Below, one piece after another: positions 36,766 through 45,361 of a stretch of DNA of 64,000 bases. A model generated the notes under the pieces. It was not told the DNA's origin and made no database searches. It worked only from the letters and a program-made list of their open reading frames with translations. The stretch comes from Gottfriedia acidiceleris. Its GTDB lineage: Bacteria > Bacillota > Bacilli > Bacillales > Bacillaceae_G. The stretch covers positions 744,001-808,000 of the forward strand of contig NZ_SCFN01000001.1 of the NCBI RefSeq assembly GCF_004138285.1, in the 5' to 3' direction. Made by a program: the position numbers and the translations under genes. Within the stretch, counting starts at the first letter, position 1. Every line of letters starts with the position of its first letter.

Positions 36766-38277
36766 ATGCAAAAAAGGGAAACTAAATTGGTTCCTGTTAT
36801 GATTGCGTTATTACTTGGGATATTTTTCGCTTCCCTTGACAACACAATTGTTTCTACGGCGATGCCTACAATTTTAAAAGATTTAGGTGGCTATGATAAA
36901 TTTGTTTGGGTAACATCGGCTTACTTAGTTACAGAAATGGCTGGTATGCCAATTTTCGGTAAACTTTCTGATATGTACGGTAGAAAAAGATTTTTTATGT
37001 TAGGAATTATATTATTCATTTTAGGTTCAGTTCTTTGTGGTACAGCGAACTCTATTATTCAGCTTAGTATTTACCGTGCAATTCAAGGTATTGGTGGAAG
37101 TGCTTTAATGCCAATTGCTTTTTCAATTATATGGGATGTGTTTCCTGTTGAAAAGCGTGGTAAAATGAGCGGTATTTTTGGTGCCGTTTTTGGATTATCA
37201 AGTGTTCTTGGACCATTAATTGGCGCTTATATTACAGATTATATTAACTGGAGATATATTTTCTATATTAATATTCCTTTTGGACTTTTAACACTTGGAC
37301 TAATTAGTTATTTTTATATCGAGTCAAAAAATCACACGAAGCAACAAATCGACTGGTGGGGTGCAACAACATTTGTTATTAGTATCGTCTGTTTAATGTT
37401 TGCACTTGAGTTAGGTGGAAAAGAATACGCTTGGGATTCTGTTCAAATCTTAGGATTATTTGCTGGATTTGCTTTTTTCCTTATTGTCTTTTTATTTATT
37501 GAACGTAAAGCTGCTGAACCGATTATTTCATTTAGTATGTTTAAATATCGTCTTTTTGCTGCTAGTAACTTTGTTGGATTATTTTATGGAGCGGCATTCA
37601 TCGCTGCAACAATTTACATTCCAATCTTTATCCAGTTTGTTCAAGGTGGAACAGCTACAAATTCTGGTTTAGTTTTATTACCAATGATGGTAAGTGTTAG
37701 TATTTCTGCTTCATTTGGTGGGGCTTTAGCGAATAAAACTAGTTATCGAAATATAATGGTCGGATCAGTTGTGCTTCTGTTAGCAGGTATTATTTGCCTA
37801 GGTACTTTAACTCCTGATACGACTAAATTCCAAGTAATCGTTTATATGGTCATCGTTGGACTAGGCGTAGGGGCATCATTCTCAGTGCTTGGTATGTCTG
37901 CGATGCATCATTTTGATAATGAAAATCGTGGTTCGGCAAGTTCAACTAACGCATTCCTTCGTGCTTTAGGAATGACGGTTGGTATTACTGTTTTTGGTGT
38001 TATTCAACGAAATGTATTTACCGATAAAATTGCTGATGCATTTGCAAAAAGCGGCGCACCACAGGATTTTTCGAATATTAATCAAGCCTTTACTCCTGAA
38101 GCTGCCAAATTGATTCCTGCACCAATACTGACAAAAATTACTGACGTGTTTTCAACATCAATTGCTCATACATTCCTTTGGACATTAGTTCCTGTAGGAT
38201 TCGCATTGATTTCAATTTTCTTAATGGGTAATGAACGTTTATCAGATAAAGAAATGGCTAAGAGCAATGCGTCATAA
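36766..38277 (+). CDS. DHA2-family MFS drug efflux transporter
   Basis: A 503-aa proton-driven multidrug exporter with 14 predicted membrane helices. Motif A is GKLSDMYGRKRFFMLG, motif C GAVFGLSSVLGPLIGAYITD, and the DHA2 start LDNTIVSTAMPTIL is present. It resembles Bacillus EmrB/QacA/Bmr3-like proteins. ATG 36766 is chosen because AAAGGAGAG lies eight bases upstream; ATG 36760 is within the ribosome site. No regulator gene is adjacent. A terminator follows. Confidence 0.92.
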   Translation: MQKRETKLVPVMIALLLGIFFASLDNTIVSTAMPTILKDLGGYDKFVWVTSAYLVTEMAGMPIFGKLSDMYGRKRFFMLGIILFILGSVLCGTANSIIQLSIYRAIQGIGGSALMPIAFSIIWDVFPVEKRGKMSGIFGAVFGLSSVLGPLIGAYITDYINWRYIFYINIPFGLLTLGLISYFYIESKNHTKQQIDWWGATTFVISIVCLMFALELGGKEYAWDSVQILGLFAGFAFFLIVFLFIERKAAEPIISFSMFKYRLFAASNFVGLFYGAAFIAATIYIPIFIQFVQGGTATNSGLVLLPMMVSVSISASFGGALANKTSYRNIMVGSVVLLLAGIICLGTLTPDTTKFQVIVYMVIVGLGVGASFSVLGMSAMHHFDNENRGSASSTNAFLRALGMTVGITVFGVIQRNVFTDKIADAFAKSGAPQDFSNINQAFTPEAAKLIPAPILTKITDVFSTSIAHTFLWTLVPVGFALISIFLMGNERLSDKEMAKSNAS

Positions 38278-38287
38278 ATAGTAATGA

Positions 38288-38320
38288 AAAAAGAAAGACC
38301 TTGGGTCTTTCTTTTTTTGA
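38288..38320 (+). terminator. Terminator of the MFS exporter
   Basis: Stem AAGAAAGACC / GGTCTTTCTT followed by T-run. Confidence 0.85.
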
Positions 38321-38380
38321 ACACAATAGTATAGCTCAAGTAGGTAAGTAGATTGGATGATTTTGAAAGGGGATTTAGAT

Positions 38381-39007
38381 ATGACAGAATTTTGGGAATC
38401 AAGTTTTATAGAAAATCAAATGATGTGGGGATATGAACCTTCAGACTCCGCAATTTTAACAAAGGACTTTTTCCTTGAAAAGAAAGTTCAGGATGTATTG
38501 ATTCCTGGGATTGGATATGGTAGAAACGCAAAGATTTTTACTGACAACGGAATAAACGTAACAGGTATTGAAATATCAAAAACAGCGATTGAATTGGCAA
38601 GACAAAATGGGATTAATTTTACTATTTTTCATGGTTCTGTAACCGACATGCCTTTTGATCAAAAGCTGTATGACGGTATATTTTGTTACGCACTTATTCA
38701 CTTATTGAATAATCATGAGAGAGAGAAGTTTATTAAAGATTGCTATAATCAGTTAAAGCCAAATGGCTATATGGTATTTACTACGATTTCAAAAGATGCT
38801 CCAATGTTCGGAAAGGGCAAACAGTTAGATAAGGACTACTACGAAATAATGGAAGGTGTAAAAATGTTTTTTTATGGTTCTGACTCAATCAAACAAGAAT
38901 TTGGAAACTATGGACTGATCGAAGTTTCGGAAATTCTTGAGCCACATAAGAATATGGAAAGTAAACTTCCGTTTAAATTTACTATGGTGAAATGTCAAAA
39001 GAAATAA
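38381..39007 (+). CDS. Class I SAM-dependent methyltransferase
   Basis: A 208-aa Rossmann-type methyltransferase: SAM motif I LIPGIGYGRNAKIF, the acidic motif GIEISKTAIELA, and motif IV region YDGIFCYALIHLL. FWESSFIENQMMWGYEPSDSA at the start is the WG-type segment found in tellurite-resistance/thiopurine-like methyltransferases. The substrate is unknown. AAAGGGG precedes ATG 38381. It appears monocistronic. Confidence 0.83.
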   Translation: MTEFWESSFIENQMMWGYEPSDSAILTKDFFLEKKVQDVLIPGIGYGRNAKIFTDNGINVTGIEISKTAIELARQNGINFTIFHGSVTDMPFDQKLYDGIFCYALIHLLNNHEREKFIKDCYNQLKPNGYMVFTTISKDAPMFGKGKQLDKDYYEIMEGVKMFFYGSDSIKQEFGNYGLIEVSEILEPHKNMESKLPFKFTMVKCQKK

Positions 39008-39187
39008 TCATTTACAAAGCTTATTGTCACTAAAATCACTACGAAATATTATTGCAATTTGGAAAGACGTAGGGCTTAGCTATTTCACTTAATTTTTTTC
39101 ACCATTTTATAACATTATCTCTTTATAATTTAGATAAGGTTGTCTTTTTCAAAAAATAGTTTAGACTAGTAACTGAGGTGAATGATC

Positions 39188-39610
39188 TTGAAAGATAAGG
39201 TTTCTAGTACGAAGTGGTTTGGACTAGCACTGCAATCTCTATTAGTTTTAGCGGAGCAAGACGGAATTTGTCCAAGCGCAGTATTAGCTCAAAAACTTGA
39301 AGCACAGTCTACTTTTTTAAGAAAAATTCTTGCTAATTTAGTTAAAGCAGGCATTATTTCAGCTAAAGAAGGACGAGATGGTGGATATTATTTAGCCAGA
39401 GGTGCTAATGAAATTACTTTAAAAGATGTTTATGATGCGATGAGATCAGATCCATATTCAAAAGGCTTTTTAGATGTAAATAGTAAGGAATGTTTTGCGC
39501 CATCTACACGTTCTGCTTTATATGATTTAAAAGATGAGATGGAAAGCTGGCTTGTTGAAGGTCTTGCAAAGAAAACAATTTCAGACTTATTACCAAAGGA
39601 AAATGGGTAA
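39188..39610 (+). CDS. Rrf2-family transcriptional regulator
   Basis: A 140-aa winged-helix regulator: WFGLALQSLLVLAEQDG, then SAVLAQKLEAQSTFLRKILA as recognition helix and GIISAKEGRDGGYYLARG as the wing. Only two cysteines (ICPSA and KECFAP) are present, so a 4Fe-4S cluster of IscR type is unlikely; it resembles the YwnA/CymR-like subgroup. TTG 39188 fits GAGGTG spacing. It is adjacent to a nitroreductase whose promoter carries a matching dyad, so it is the probable repressor of it. Confidence 0.87.
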   Translation: MKDKVSSTKWFGLALQSLLVLAEQDGICPSAVLAQKLEAQSTFLRKILANLVKAGIISAKEGRDGGYYLARGANEITLKDVYDAMRSDPYSKGFLDVNSKECFAPSTRSALYDLKDEMESWLVEGLAKKTISDLLPKENG

Positions 39611-39612
39611 AA

Positions 39613-39652
39613 TAAAATCGAAACTAGGTTGTTTCGATTTTATTTTTTTATA
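39613..39652 (+). terminator. Terminator of the Rrf2 gene
   Basis: Stem AAAATCGAAAC / GTTTCGATTTT followed by ATTTTTTT. Confidence 0.85.
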
Positions 39653-39660
39653 AACTGTAG

Positions 39661-39710
39661 TTGACTTTTATACAGTTAAAGTCATATACTGTATTTATAA
39701 ATAATACAGT
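39661..39710 (+). promoter_or_regulatory. Nitroreductase promoter with Rrf2-type operator
   Basis: Promoter TTGACT (39661) - 18 bp - TATACT (39685). It is overlapped by a perfect 8-bp inverted repeat ACTGTATT N7 AATACAGT (39688-39710), and a third half-site ATACAGT (39670-39676) lies between -35 and -10. Confidence 0.65.
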
Positions 39711-39730
39711 TAATTAAGGAGAGATTAAAT

Positions 39731-40438
39731 ATGTCTAATGTTAAATCTGAAAAAGAAGAGTATTTAAATAAAGTAAACGAAATTGATTTTGGTAAAGAAG
39801 CTCCAAAAGAACTTGACAGTACGGATTTCTTTACTGTAGCAAAGGAAAGAAGATCAGTTCGTCACTACGATCCAAGCTTTCAAATGTCTGATGATGAAAT
39901 TAAGGAGTTACTAGAAATTGCAGTTCAAGCCCCATCTTCTTCAAATTTACAGCCATGGAGATTCCTTGTCATTAAAGACCAAGATACTAAACAAAAATTA
40001 TTACCAATTGCTAATAACCAACAACAAGTTGTGGATGCTTCTGCGGTTATCGCTGTTTTAGGTGATACAGAAGCTTACAAAAATGCTGATCGCATTTATG
40101 ATGAATTAGTTGAAAAAGGTATGATGACTCAGGAAGTGAAAGACTTCTACGTAGGATCAATCGTGAAAAACTACGGTGGTTTACCAGAAGAAATTGCAAC
40201 AAAAGTTGCTATGGTTGATGGTGGATTAGTTTCAATGCAATTTATGCTTGCAGCAAAAGCAAAAGGTTTAGATACAGTTCCAATGGGTGGATTTGACCAA
40301 GCGAAGTTTGTAGAAGCATTCAATGTACCAGCAAACTTCAAACCAGTTATGTTAATTTCAGTTGGTAAAGGAATCAAAGCAGGCTTCGAAAAAGTTCGTT
40401 TAACTTTAGATGAAGTTGTTGCTTGGGATCAGTACTAA
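39731..40438 (+). CDS. Nitroreductase-family flavoprotein
   Basis: A 235-aa FMN-dependent NAD(P)H oxidoreductase. Typical segments: RRSVRHYDPSFQMSDDEI, APSSSNLQPWRFLVI, MVDGGLVSMQFMLAAKAKGLDTVPMGGF and ISVGKG near the end. It would reduce quinones, nitro-compounds or related electrophiles in the cytoplasm. Repression by the neighbouring Rrf2 protein is inferred from the overlapping dyad. AAGGAGAG precedes ATG 39731. Confidence 0.9.
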   Translation: MSNVKSEKEEYLNKVNEIDFGKEAPKELDSTDFFTVAKERRSVRHYDPSFQMSDDEIKELLEIAVQAPSSSNLQPWRFLVIKDQDTKQKLLPIANNQQQVVDASAVIAVLGDTEAYKNADRIYDELVEKGMMTQEVKDFYVGSIVKNYGGLPEEIATKVAMVDGGLVSMQFMLAAKAKGLDTVPMGGFDQAKFVEAFNVPANFKPVMLISVGKGIKAGFEKVRLTLDEVVAWDQY

Positions 40439-40458
40439 GCACTAAGAAGTAAGTGTAT

Positions 40459-40500
40459 GAAGAGCAGGGATAAGGGAAACCTTAGACCTGTTCTTTTTTT
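40459..40500 (+). terminator. Terminator of the nitroreductase gene
   Basis: Stem AAGAGCAGG / CCTGTTCTT followed by T-run. The rest of the gap up to 40762 shows no gene. Confidence 0.75.
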
Positions 40501-40762
40501 GTTTGAAGGAAATTTGCATCCGTTTAAAGAATAAGTTCTTAAAATTATTATCTCGAAGGGAACTAATTGGTCAACAAACTAGCTAAGAAATAAAGTGGAT
40601 AAGCCGATACGAGTGGTATTATAAAAACATGTATAGTAAAATTTAAAGCGAAGATTTTTGATGAAGCACTAATAATATTATTGAGATGAAAATTCTGAGG
40701 TTAATTTATATTCAAGTAATGCTAAACAAGTGGTAGAAAGAATTAATGAGAGGTGTCTATCG

Positions 40763-41356
40763 ATGACAAATAATAATATGCATCCTAAAGTTGAAGCGTT
40801 TTTATTGAGAGCGAAAAAGTGGCAAGAGGAATTTTATAAATTGAGAGAAATCGTCATTGACTGTGAACTGACTGAAGATTTTAAATGGATGCATCCTTGT
40901 TACACACTTGATAATAAAAATATCGTTTTAATTCATGGTTTTAAAGAATATTGTGCACTTCTGTTTCACAAAGGTGCGTTGTTAAAAGATCCAAAAGGCA
41001 TTCTGATTCAACAAACAGAAAATGTACAATCAGCACGTCAGATTCGGTTCACCAATATTCAGGAAATAATAGAAATGGAAAGCGTTTTGAAGGACTATAT
41101 TAAAGAAGCAATTGAAGTGGAAAAAGCAGGTTTGCAAGTAGAACTAAAAAAGACTTCAGATTATGAAGTCCCAGAAGAATTACAACTTAAATTAGATGAA
41201 AACCCAGCCTTAAAAACGGCTTTTGAAGCATTAACGCCAGGACGTCAAAGAGCTTATATTTATTATTTTTCTCAACCAAAACAATCGAAAACACGTACGT
41301 CTAGGGTTGAAAAATATATTGATCAAATTCTCGAAGGAAAAGGATTAAATGATTAG
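40763..41356 (+). CDS. ydeI: YdeI-like DUF1801/OmdA-domain protein
   Basis: A 197-aa protein, the same length as B. subtilis YdeI. The first ~120 residues are a DUF1801 domain (EDFKWMHPCYTLDNKNIVLIHG ... ALLFHKGALLKDP). The second part has a YdeI/OmdA C-terminal motif (ALTPGRQRAYIYYFSQPKQSKTRTSRVEKY). Members are linked to stress tolerance, but the activity is not known. ATG 40763 follows AGAGGTG. Appears monocistronic. Confidence 0.85.
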   Translation: MTNNNMHPKVEAFLLRAKKWQEEFYKLREIVIDCELTEDFKWMHPCYTLDNKNIVLIHGFKEYCALLFHKGALLKDPKGILIQQTENVQSARQIRFTNIQEIIEMESVLKDYIKEAIEVEKAGLQVELKKTSDYEVPEELQLKLDENPALKTAFEALTPGRQRAYIYYFSQPKQSKTRTSRVEKYIDQILEGKGLND

Positions 41357-41572
41357 TATTTTTTTATTGAAACAAAAAAAACTTAGGAGCGATTATGATT
41401 AATCCTGCTCTTTGTTTAGAGGAATATGAAAGGATTTTTTTCATAAAATACATGCCTTTACAATATATAATAACATGTTACTTTATACCGATTCATCAAA
41501 TTGGTAAAAGTATTTAAAAAGAAGTATTGTGGAAGTTAATAAATAATATCTTTAGGAAATGAGGGGATTCAT

Positions 41573-41782
41573 ATGGGACAAAACAAACATGCACACAATC
41601 TTCACAAGCGTCTAAACACTTTCCATACGAAACATAATGAACGAGTTGCGGAGTTTCACAAACAGCACGCGATTCAGATTGAAAATGGTGAAAATGGAAA
41701 TGGCTTATTAGCTAAATGGGAAAGATTCATATATTTCAAAGGAAGAAATATATTTAAGACAATTAAGGGAATCGTCAAGTGA
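41573..41782 (+). CDS. Small His/Lys-rich protein, unknown
   Basis: A 69-aa basic protein, unusually rich in histidine, asparagine and lysine in its first 35 residues (HAHNLHKRLNTFHTKHNERV) and ending in an amphipathic basic helix (WERFIYFKGRNIFKTIKGIV). GAGGGG precedes the ATG at good spacing. No family recognised. A weak GC hairpin lies shortly after its stop. Confidence 0.55.
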   Translation: MGQNKHAHNLHKRLNTFHTKHNERVAEFHKQHAIQIENGENGNGLLAKWERFIYFKGRNIFKTIKGIVK

Positions 41783-41897
41783 ATAGTAGGAACATGGGGG
41801 ATAGGGGAACCCTTGCCCTTTTTCATATTCTCTAAGATAAAAAAGAGGGTATCCAAGAGCGATTAAATGTATAGTAGTGGCGAGTTTAATCTGAGCT

Positions 41898-42082
41898 GCA
41901 AATAAGTCTTATAAAATTTGCAAATAAAGAGTCCTTTTATGCATATAAATGATGAATTGTTGCAATTGAACAGTGGAATGCAAATAAAATCTGAAAATCG
42001 CAATTAAAATTAGAGAATCGCAAATAAATTTAGCGAAACTGCAATTAAATTCCAGGGAATCGCAAATAAAATAAAAAATTAC
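41898..42082. repeat. Phased short-repeat array GCAAATAAA / GCAATTAAA
   Basis: Nine related units begin at 41898, 41920, 41941, 41962, 41980, 42000, 42020, 42041 and 42062. Each starts GCA(A/T)(A/T)T(A/G)AA, with 18-22-bp spacing, mostly 20-21. Several units end GAATC or AAATC just before the next. There are no unrelated spacers. It lies in the 564-bp gap between the 69-aa gene and pdxK, with no gene inside. Two-helical-turn spacing suggests a protein-binding array. Confidence 0.7.
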
Positions 42083-42284
42083 CGATACCAGTTAAGGTAT
42101 TATGACCTCCAAATTAGTCAATAGTAGATACTTTCAAATCAAAAACTAGTAATTCTGTTCCAAATCGAATAAAGACTTGATAAAAATCTGCTAATGATCT
42201 ATAAAAAAGATCAATCATATCAGCTTCCAGTAAAAGCACTGTTGAGATCCCCTACCAGCGTCAATACATTCCATTTTTTACTAT

Positions 42285-42336
42285 TAAAAAAAGGGCGCCC
42301 CATGCGTCAGTTAATCTGACTTATGAGACTGCCCCA
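42285..42336 (-). terminator. Terminator of pdxK (minus strand)
   Basis: Read on the minus strand: GGGC, CTCAT, GTCAG, loop ATTAA, CTGAC, ATGGG, GCCC, then a T-run. It is a long hairpin immediately downstream of pdxK. Confidence 0.7.
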
Positions 42337-42346
42337 TTATTTGTTA

Positions 42347-43162
42347 TTAGCCTTCTCCATGTAATCGATATGCCATGTGGTTTGTTGGGCCAACGTATTG
42401 ATTAAGTGGGAATGAGTGACGAATTGCTTCAGTAATAAATTTCTTTGCAGTGTAGATTGCTTCTCTTGGTTCTGCTCCTTTAGCAAGCTCTGCACAAATC
42501 GCTGCAGAATAAGTACAACCCGCACCGTGAGTATATGTAGTTTCAATTCTGTCAGATTCTAGATGCTCGATTTTTTCACCATCAAATAATACATCTATTG
42601 CATTTTCATGCTGAATTTTGCTTCCACCTTTAACTAAAACATATTTAGCACCTAATTCATGGATTTTGCGTGCTGCTTCTTCCATTTGTTCAACAGTGCA
42701 GATTGGAGGCATTTTAGCTAATTGAGCTGCCTCAAATAAATTTGGCGTTACAACAGTTGAAAGTGGTACTAAAATTTCTCTTAATGCATCATTCGTCTCT
42801 GGGTGAAGAGCCTCGTCATTTCCTTTACAAATCATAACTGGATCTACAACAACTCGATCAATATTATGTTTTTTTATTGTTTTTGCAGCTAACTCAATTA
42901 TTTCAGTTGAACCAAGCATACCTGTTTTCATTGCCTGAATTCCAACGCCAACAACGATTGTTTCTAATTGTGCTGCAATTGTATCTATATCAATTGGAAA
43001 TACTTGATGATGCCAATGATTATGAGGATCCATCGCTACTAAAGTTGTAATTGCACTCATGCCATAAACATTACGTTCCTGAAATGTTTTAATATCAGCT
43101 TGTAATCCCGCGCCACCACTACTATCAGACCCCGCAAGTGTCAATGCTTTATAAATTGTCAT
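42347..43162 (-). CDS. pdxK: Pyridoxine/pyridoxal/pyridoxamine kinase
   Basis: A 271-aa ribokinase-fold kinase that phosphorylates B6 vitamers and, in some family members, HMP. It shows ALTLAGSDSSGGAGLQADIKTFQ at the start, VVDPVMICKGN, TPNLFEAAQLA, LVKGG and the catalytic THGAGCTYSAAICAELA. Length and whole-protein pattern match B. subtilis PdxK, including the closing SFPLNQYVGPTNH. Start ATG follows AAGGAGGAA on the minus strand. Monocistronic. Confidence 0.92.
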   Translation of the reverse strand: MTIYKALTLAGSDSSGGAGLQADIKTFQERNVYGMSAITTLVAMDPHNHWHHQVFPIDIDTIAAQLETIVVGVGIQAMKTGMLGSTEIIELAAKTIKKHNIDRVVVDPVMICKGNDEALHPETNDALREILVPLSTVVTPNLFEAAQLAKMPPICTVEQMEEAARKIHELGAKYVLVKGGSKIQHENAIDVLFDGEKIEHLESDRIETTYTHGAGCTYSAAICAELAKGAEPREAIYTAKKFITEAIRHSFPLNQYVGPTNHMAYRLHGEG

Positions 43163-43297
43163 GTGAAAAATTCCTCCTTTGAATTACATAGAATTATTAT
43201 ACAAAAACATATGTGCTGGGTACAAGGCATGAGCATCCTAAAGCGAAAATCAAGCAATGCATCTCTTAAGTAGAGTCTATTTTTGTCGAAAAATCTA

Positions 43298-43327
43298 TTG
43301 ACAAACTAGATTAATAGATTGTATATT
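43298..43327 (+). promoter_or_regulatory. Promoter of the lysine riboswitch transcript
   Basis: Perfect TTGACA (43298-43303) and TATATT (43322-43327) with an 18-bp spacer, about 30 bp upstream of the aptamer. Confidence 0.7.
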
Positions 43328-43359
43328 GAATTTATAAAAATTAATTTAATATAATCTTT

Positions 43360-43606
43360 ATCTCGTATGGATAGAGGCGCAGTTTTGATTAGTCGTTACT
43401 ATGAGGTTTATGGTACCTGTGAAAAGTAATTAAAGGTGAAACTGCCGAAGTAATAATTTAACCATTTAAATTTATTACTGGGCCTATTGCTGAATAAGCA
43501 TAGGACTGTCACAAGATTTCTTGTGGAGGGCTATTGAAGAGATGTTGATGCTGTTTGACACATATAATGAGTCTTAAACACGTGAACATTGCTTCACGTG
43601 TTTTTT
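43360..43606 (+). ncRNA. Lysine riboswitch (L-box) with terminator
   Basis: The conserved L-box blocks occur in order: GATAGAGGCGC, AGTCGTTACTATGAGG, GGTGAAACTGCCGAAG, ACTGGGCC, AGGACTGTCACAAGA and TGGAGGGCTATTG. P1 is closed by ATCTC (43360) and GAGAT (43539). A terminator follows: AACACGTGAA / TTCACGTGTT plus T-run (43577-43606). Lysine binding should favour termination and switch off the permease downstream. Confidence 0.9.
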
Positions 43607-43740
43607 GTATTTTACCAGATTTTCCATTCTTTACATATTGCCGAAAAAACTGAGTAAAATACACATCATACAACACTTTTATACCGTCCCATATTCTCGC
43701 GTTAAGATAAGATTGCAAGAATGAAGAGGAGGAAAACAAG

Positions 43741-45210
43741 ATGGGACTAACAAACCCTAAAAATGATAAAGTGGTATCGAATACTCACGATGGTTCTTTA
43801 AAAAGGGGCCTAAAAGCAAGACATTTAACAATGATTTCAATTGGTGGTTCAATTGGGACAGGTTTATTTTTAGCTAGTGGAAATTCAATTAGTGAAGCTG
43901 GTCCTGGAGGAGCTGTTTTAGCATACGGATTAATTGGTATTATGGTTTATTTCTTAATGACTAGTTTAGGTGAGATGGCGACTTATTTACCTGTTTCCGG
44001 TTCATTTAGTACTTATGGGTCTCGCTACGTTGATCCAGCATTTGGTTTTGCTATGGGTTGGAATTATTGGTATAACTGGGCAATCACTCTAGCATTTGAA
44101 TTATTAGCTTCAGCAATGCTGATGAAATATTGGTTCCCTCATTCTCCAGCAGTATTATGGAGCGGAATCTTTTTAGTTATTATATTAGGTTTAAATTTAC
44201 TTTCAGTTAAAGGTTATGGTGAATCAGAGTTTTGGTTTTCATTAATTAAAGTTGTAACTGTAGTTGTCTTTTTAGTTGTTGGTATTGCAATGATTTTTGG
44301 CATTATAAGTGGACATCATGCAGGTTTCAAAAACTTTACTGTTGGAGATGCTCCGTTTCATAATGGATTTCTAGGTGTACTATCGATCTTTATTGTTGCA
44401 GGTTTCTCATTCCAAGGTACAGAGTTAATCGGTGTTGCGGCAGGGGAGACAGAACATCCAGAAAAAAATGTTCCAAAAGCAATTCGTCAAATTTTCTGGC
44501 GTATCCTTTTATTTTATGTTTTAGCTATCATCGTAATTGGTTTATTAATTCCTTATACAGATCCTGATTTAATAAGAGGCGACGTTGCAGTTAGTCCATT
44601 TACTTTAGTATTTGAAAAATTAGGTGTAGCATTTGCGGCTTCTGTAATGAATGCAGTTATTTTAACATCAGTTTTATCGGCAGGTAATAGTGGAACATAC
44701 GCTTCAACTCGTATGTTATATACTTTAGCAATTGAAGGAAAAGCTCCTAAATTCTTAACAAAAGTAAATAAAAATGGTGTTCCTACAAATGCTTTATATG
44801 TGACACTTGCAGTTGGTTCATTGGCTTGTTTATCTTCATTCTTCGGTGAAGGTCAAGTGTATAATTGGTTACTAAATTTATCAGGATTATCAGGTTTCCT
44901 TGCTTGGTTAGGTATTGCGATTTCTCATTACCGTTTCCGTAAAGCTTATGTTGCTCAAGGTAAAGATTTGAATGACTTACCTTACCGTGCAAAATGGTTC
45001 CCGCTTGGACCAATTTTAGCTTTCTTAGCTTGTTTATTTATAGTGCTAGCTCAAAACTATCAAGCATTTACAGGTAAAGTTATCGATTGGCAAAGTGTAC
45101 TTGTTTCTTACATCGGTATTCCTGTTTTCTTAATTGTTTGGTTAGGTTATAAAGTTAAACACAAAACAAAAGTTGTTTCTTATAAAGAGATGGATTTATC
45201 TAGAAAATAA
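43741..45210 (+). CDS. lysP: Lysine-specific APC permease
   Basis: A 489-aa amino-acid permease with 12 predicted helices. SIGGSIGTGLFLASGNSISEAGPGGAVLAY is the consensus of APC amino-acid transporters (shown in two parts: SIGGSIGTGLFLASG and GPGGAVLAY). FSFQGTELIGVAAGETEHPEK is the LysP-type helix 6 loop. Lysine specificity is strongly supported by the L-box leader. AGAGGAGG precedes ATG 43741. Terminator follows. Control at transcription termination by lysine. Confidence 0.92.
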   Translation: MGLTNPKNDKVVSNTHDGSLKRGLKARHLTMISIGGSIGTGLFLASGNSISEAGPGGAVLAYGLIGIMVYFLMTSLGEMATYLPVSGSFSTYGSRYVDPAFGFAMGWNYWYNWAITLAFELLASAMLMKYWFPHSPAVLWSGIFLVIILGLNLLSVKGYGESEFWFSLIKVVTVVVFLVVGIAMIFGIISGHHAGFKNFTVGDAPFHNGFLGVLSIFIVAGFSFQGTELIGVAAGETEHPEKNVPKAIRQIFWRILLFYVLAIIVIGLLIPYTDPDLIRGDVAVSPFTLVFEKLGVAFAASVMNAVILTSVLSAGNSGTYASTRMLYTLAIEGKAPKFLTKVNKNGVPTNALYVTLAVGSLACLSSFFGEGQVYNWLLNLSGLSGFLAWLGIAISHYRFRKAYVAQGKDLNDLPYRAKWFPLGPILAFLACLFIVLAQNYQAFTGKVIDWQSVLVSYIGIPVFLIVWLGYKVKHKTKVVSYKEMDLSRK

Positions 45211-45221
45211 TTATAATGTAT

Positions 45222-45252
45222 AACCCTTTCATCTTGGATGGAAGGGTTTTTT
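45222..45252 (+). terminator. Terminator of lysP
   Basis: Stem AACCCTTTCATC / GATGGAAGGGTT, loop TTG, followed by T-run. Confidence 0.85.
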
Positions 45253-45296
45253 GGTCATTTTAACGATTTTTATGTAAATTTGGAATTTTTGTTCAC

Positions 45297-45342
45297 AAAA
45301 ACTAATACCTTTAGTATTATAAAACTAAAGGTATTAGTTTTT
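45297..45342. promoter_or_regulatory. Perfect 19-bp palindrome, likely TetR operator
   Basis: AAAAACTAATACCTTTAGT and its exact complement separated by 8 bp (ATTATAAA). It lies 20 bp before the MBL-hydrolase start and over a possible -10 (TATTAT, 45315). The TetR gene is second in the operon, so autoregulation is likely. LysP already has its own terminator, so an extra terminator is less likely. Confidence 0.6.
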
Positions 45343-45361
45343 ATTATTAGGAGGGTATAAT

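Noticed and set aside
41898-42082. CRISPR array
   Set aside because: Units are only about 20 bp with no distinct spacers of constant length, the repeat cores are degenerate, and no cas genes are near.
43509-43739. 76-aa minus-strand open frame upstream of lysP
   Set aside because: It lies across the lysine riboswitch and its terminator on the opposite strand, with no coding signal.
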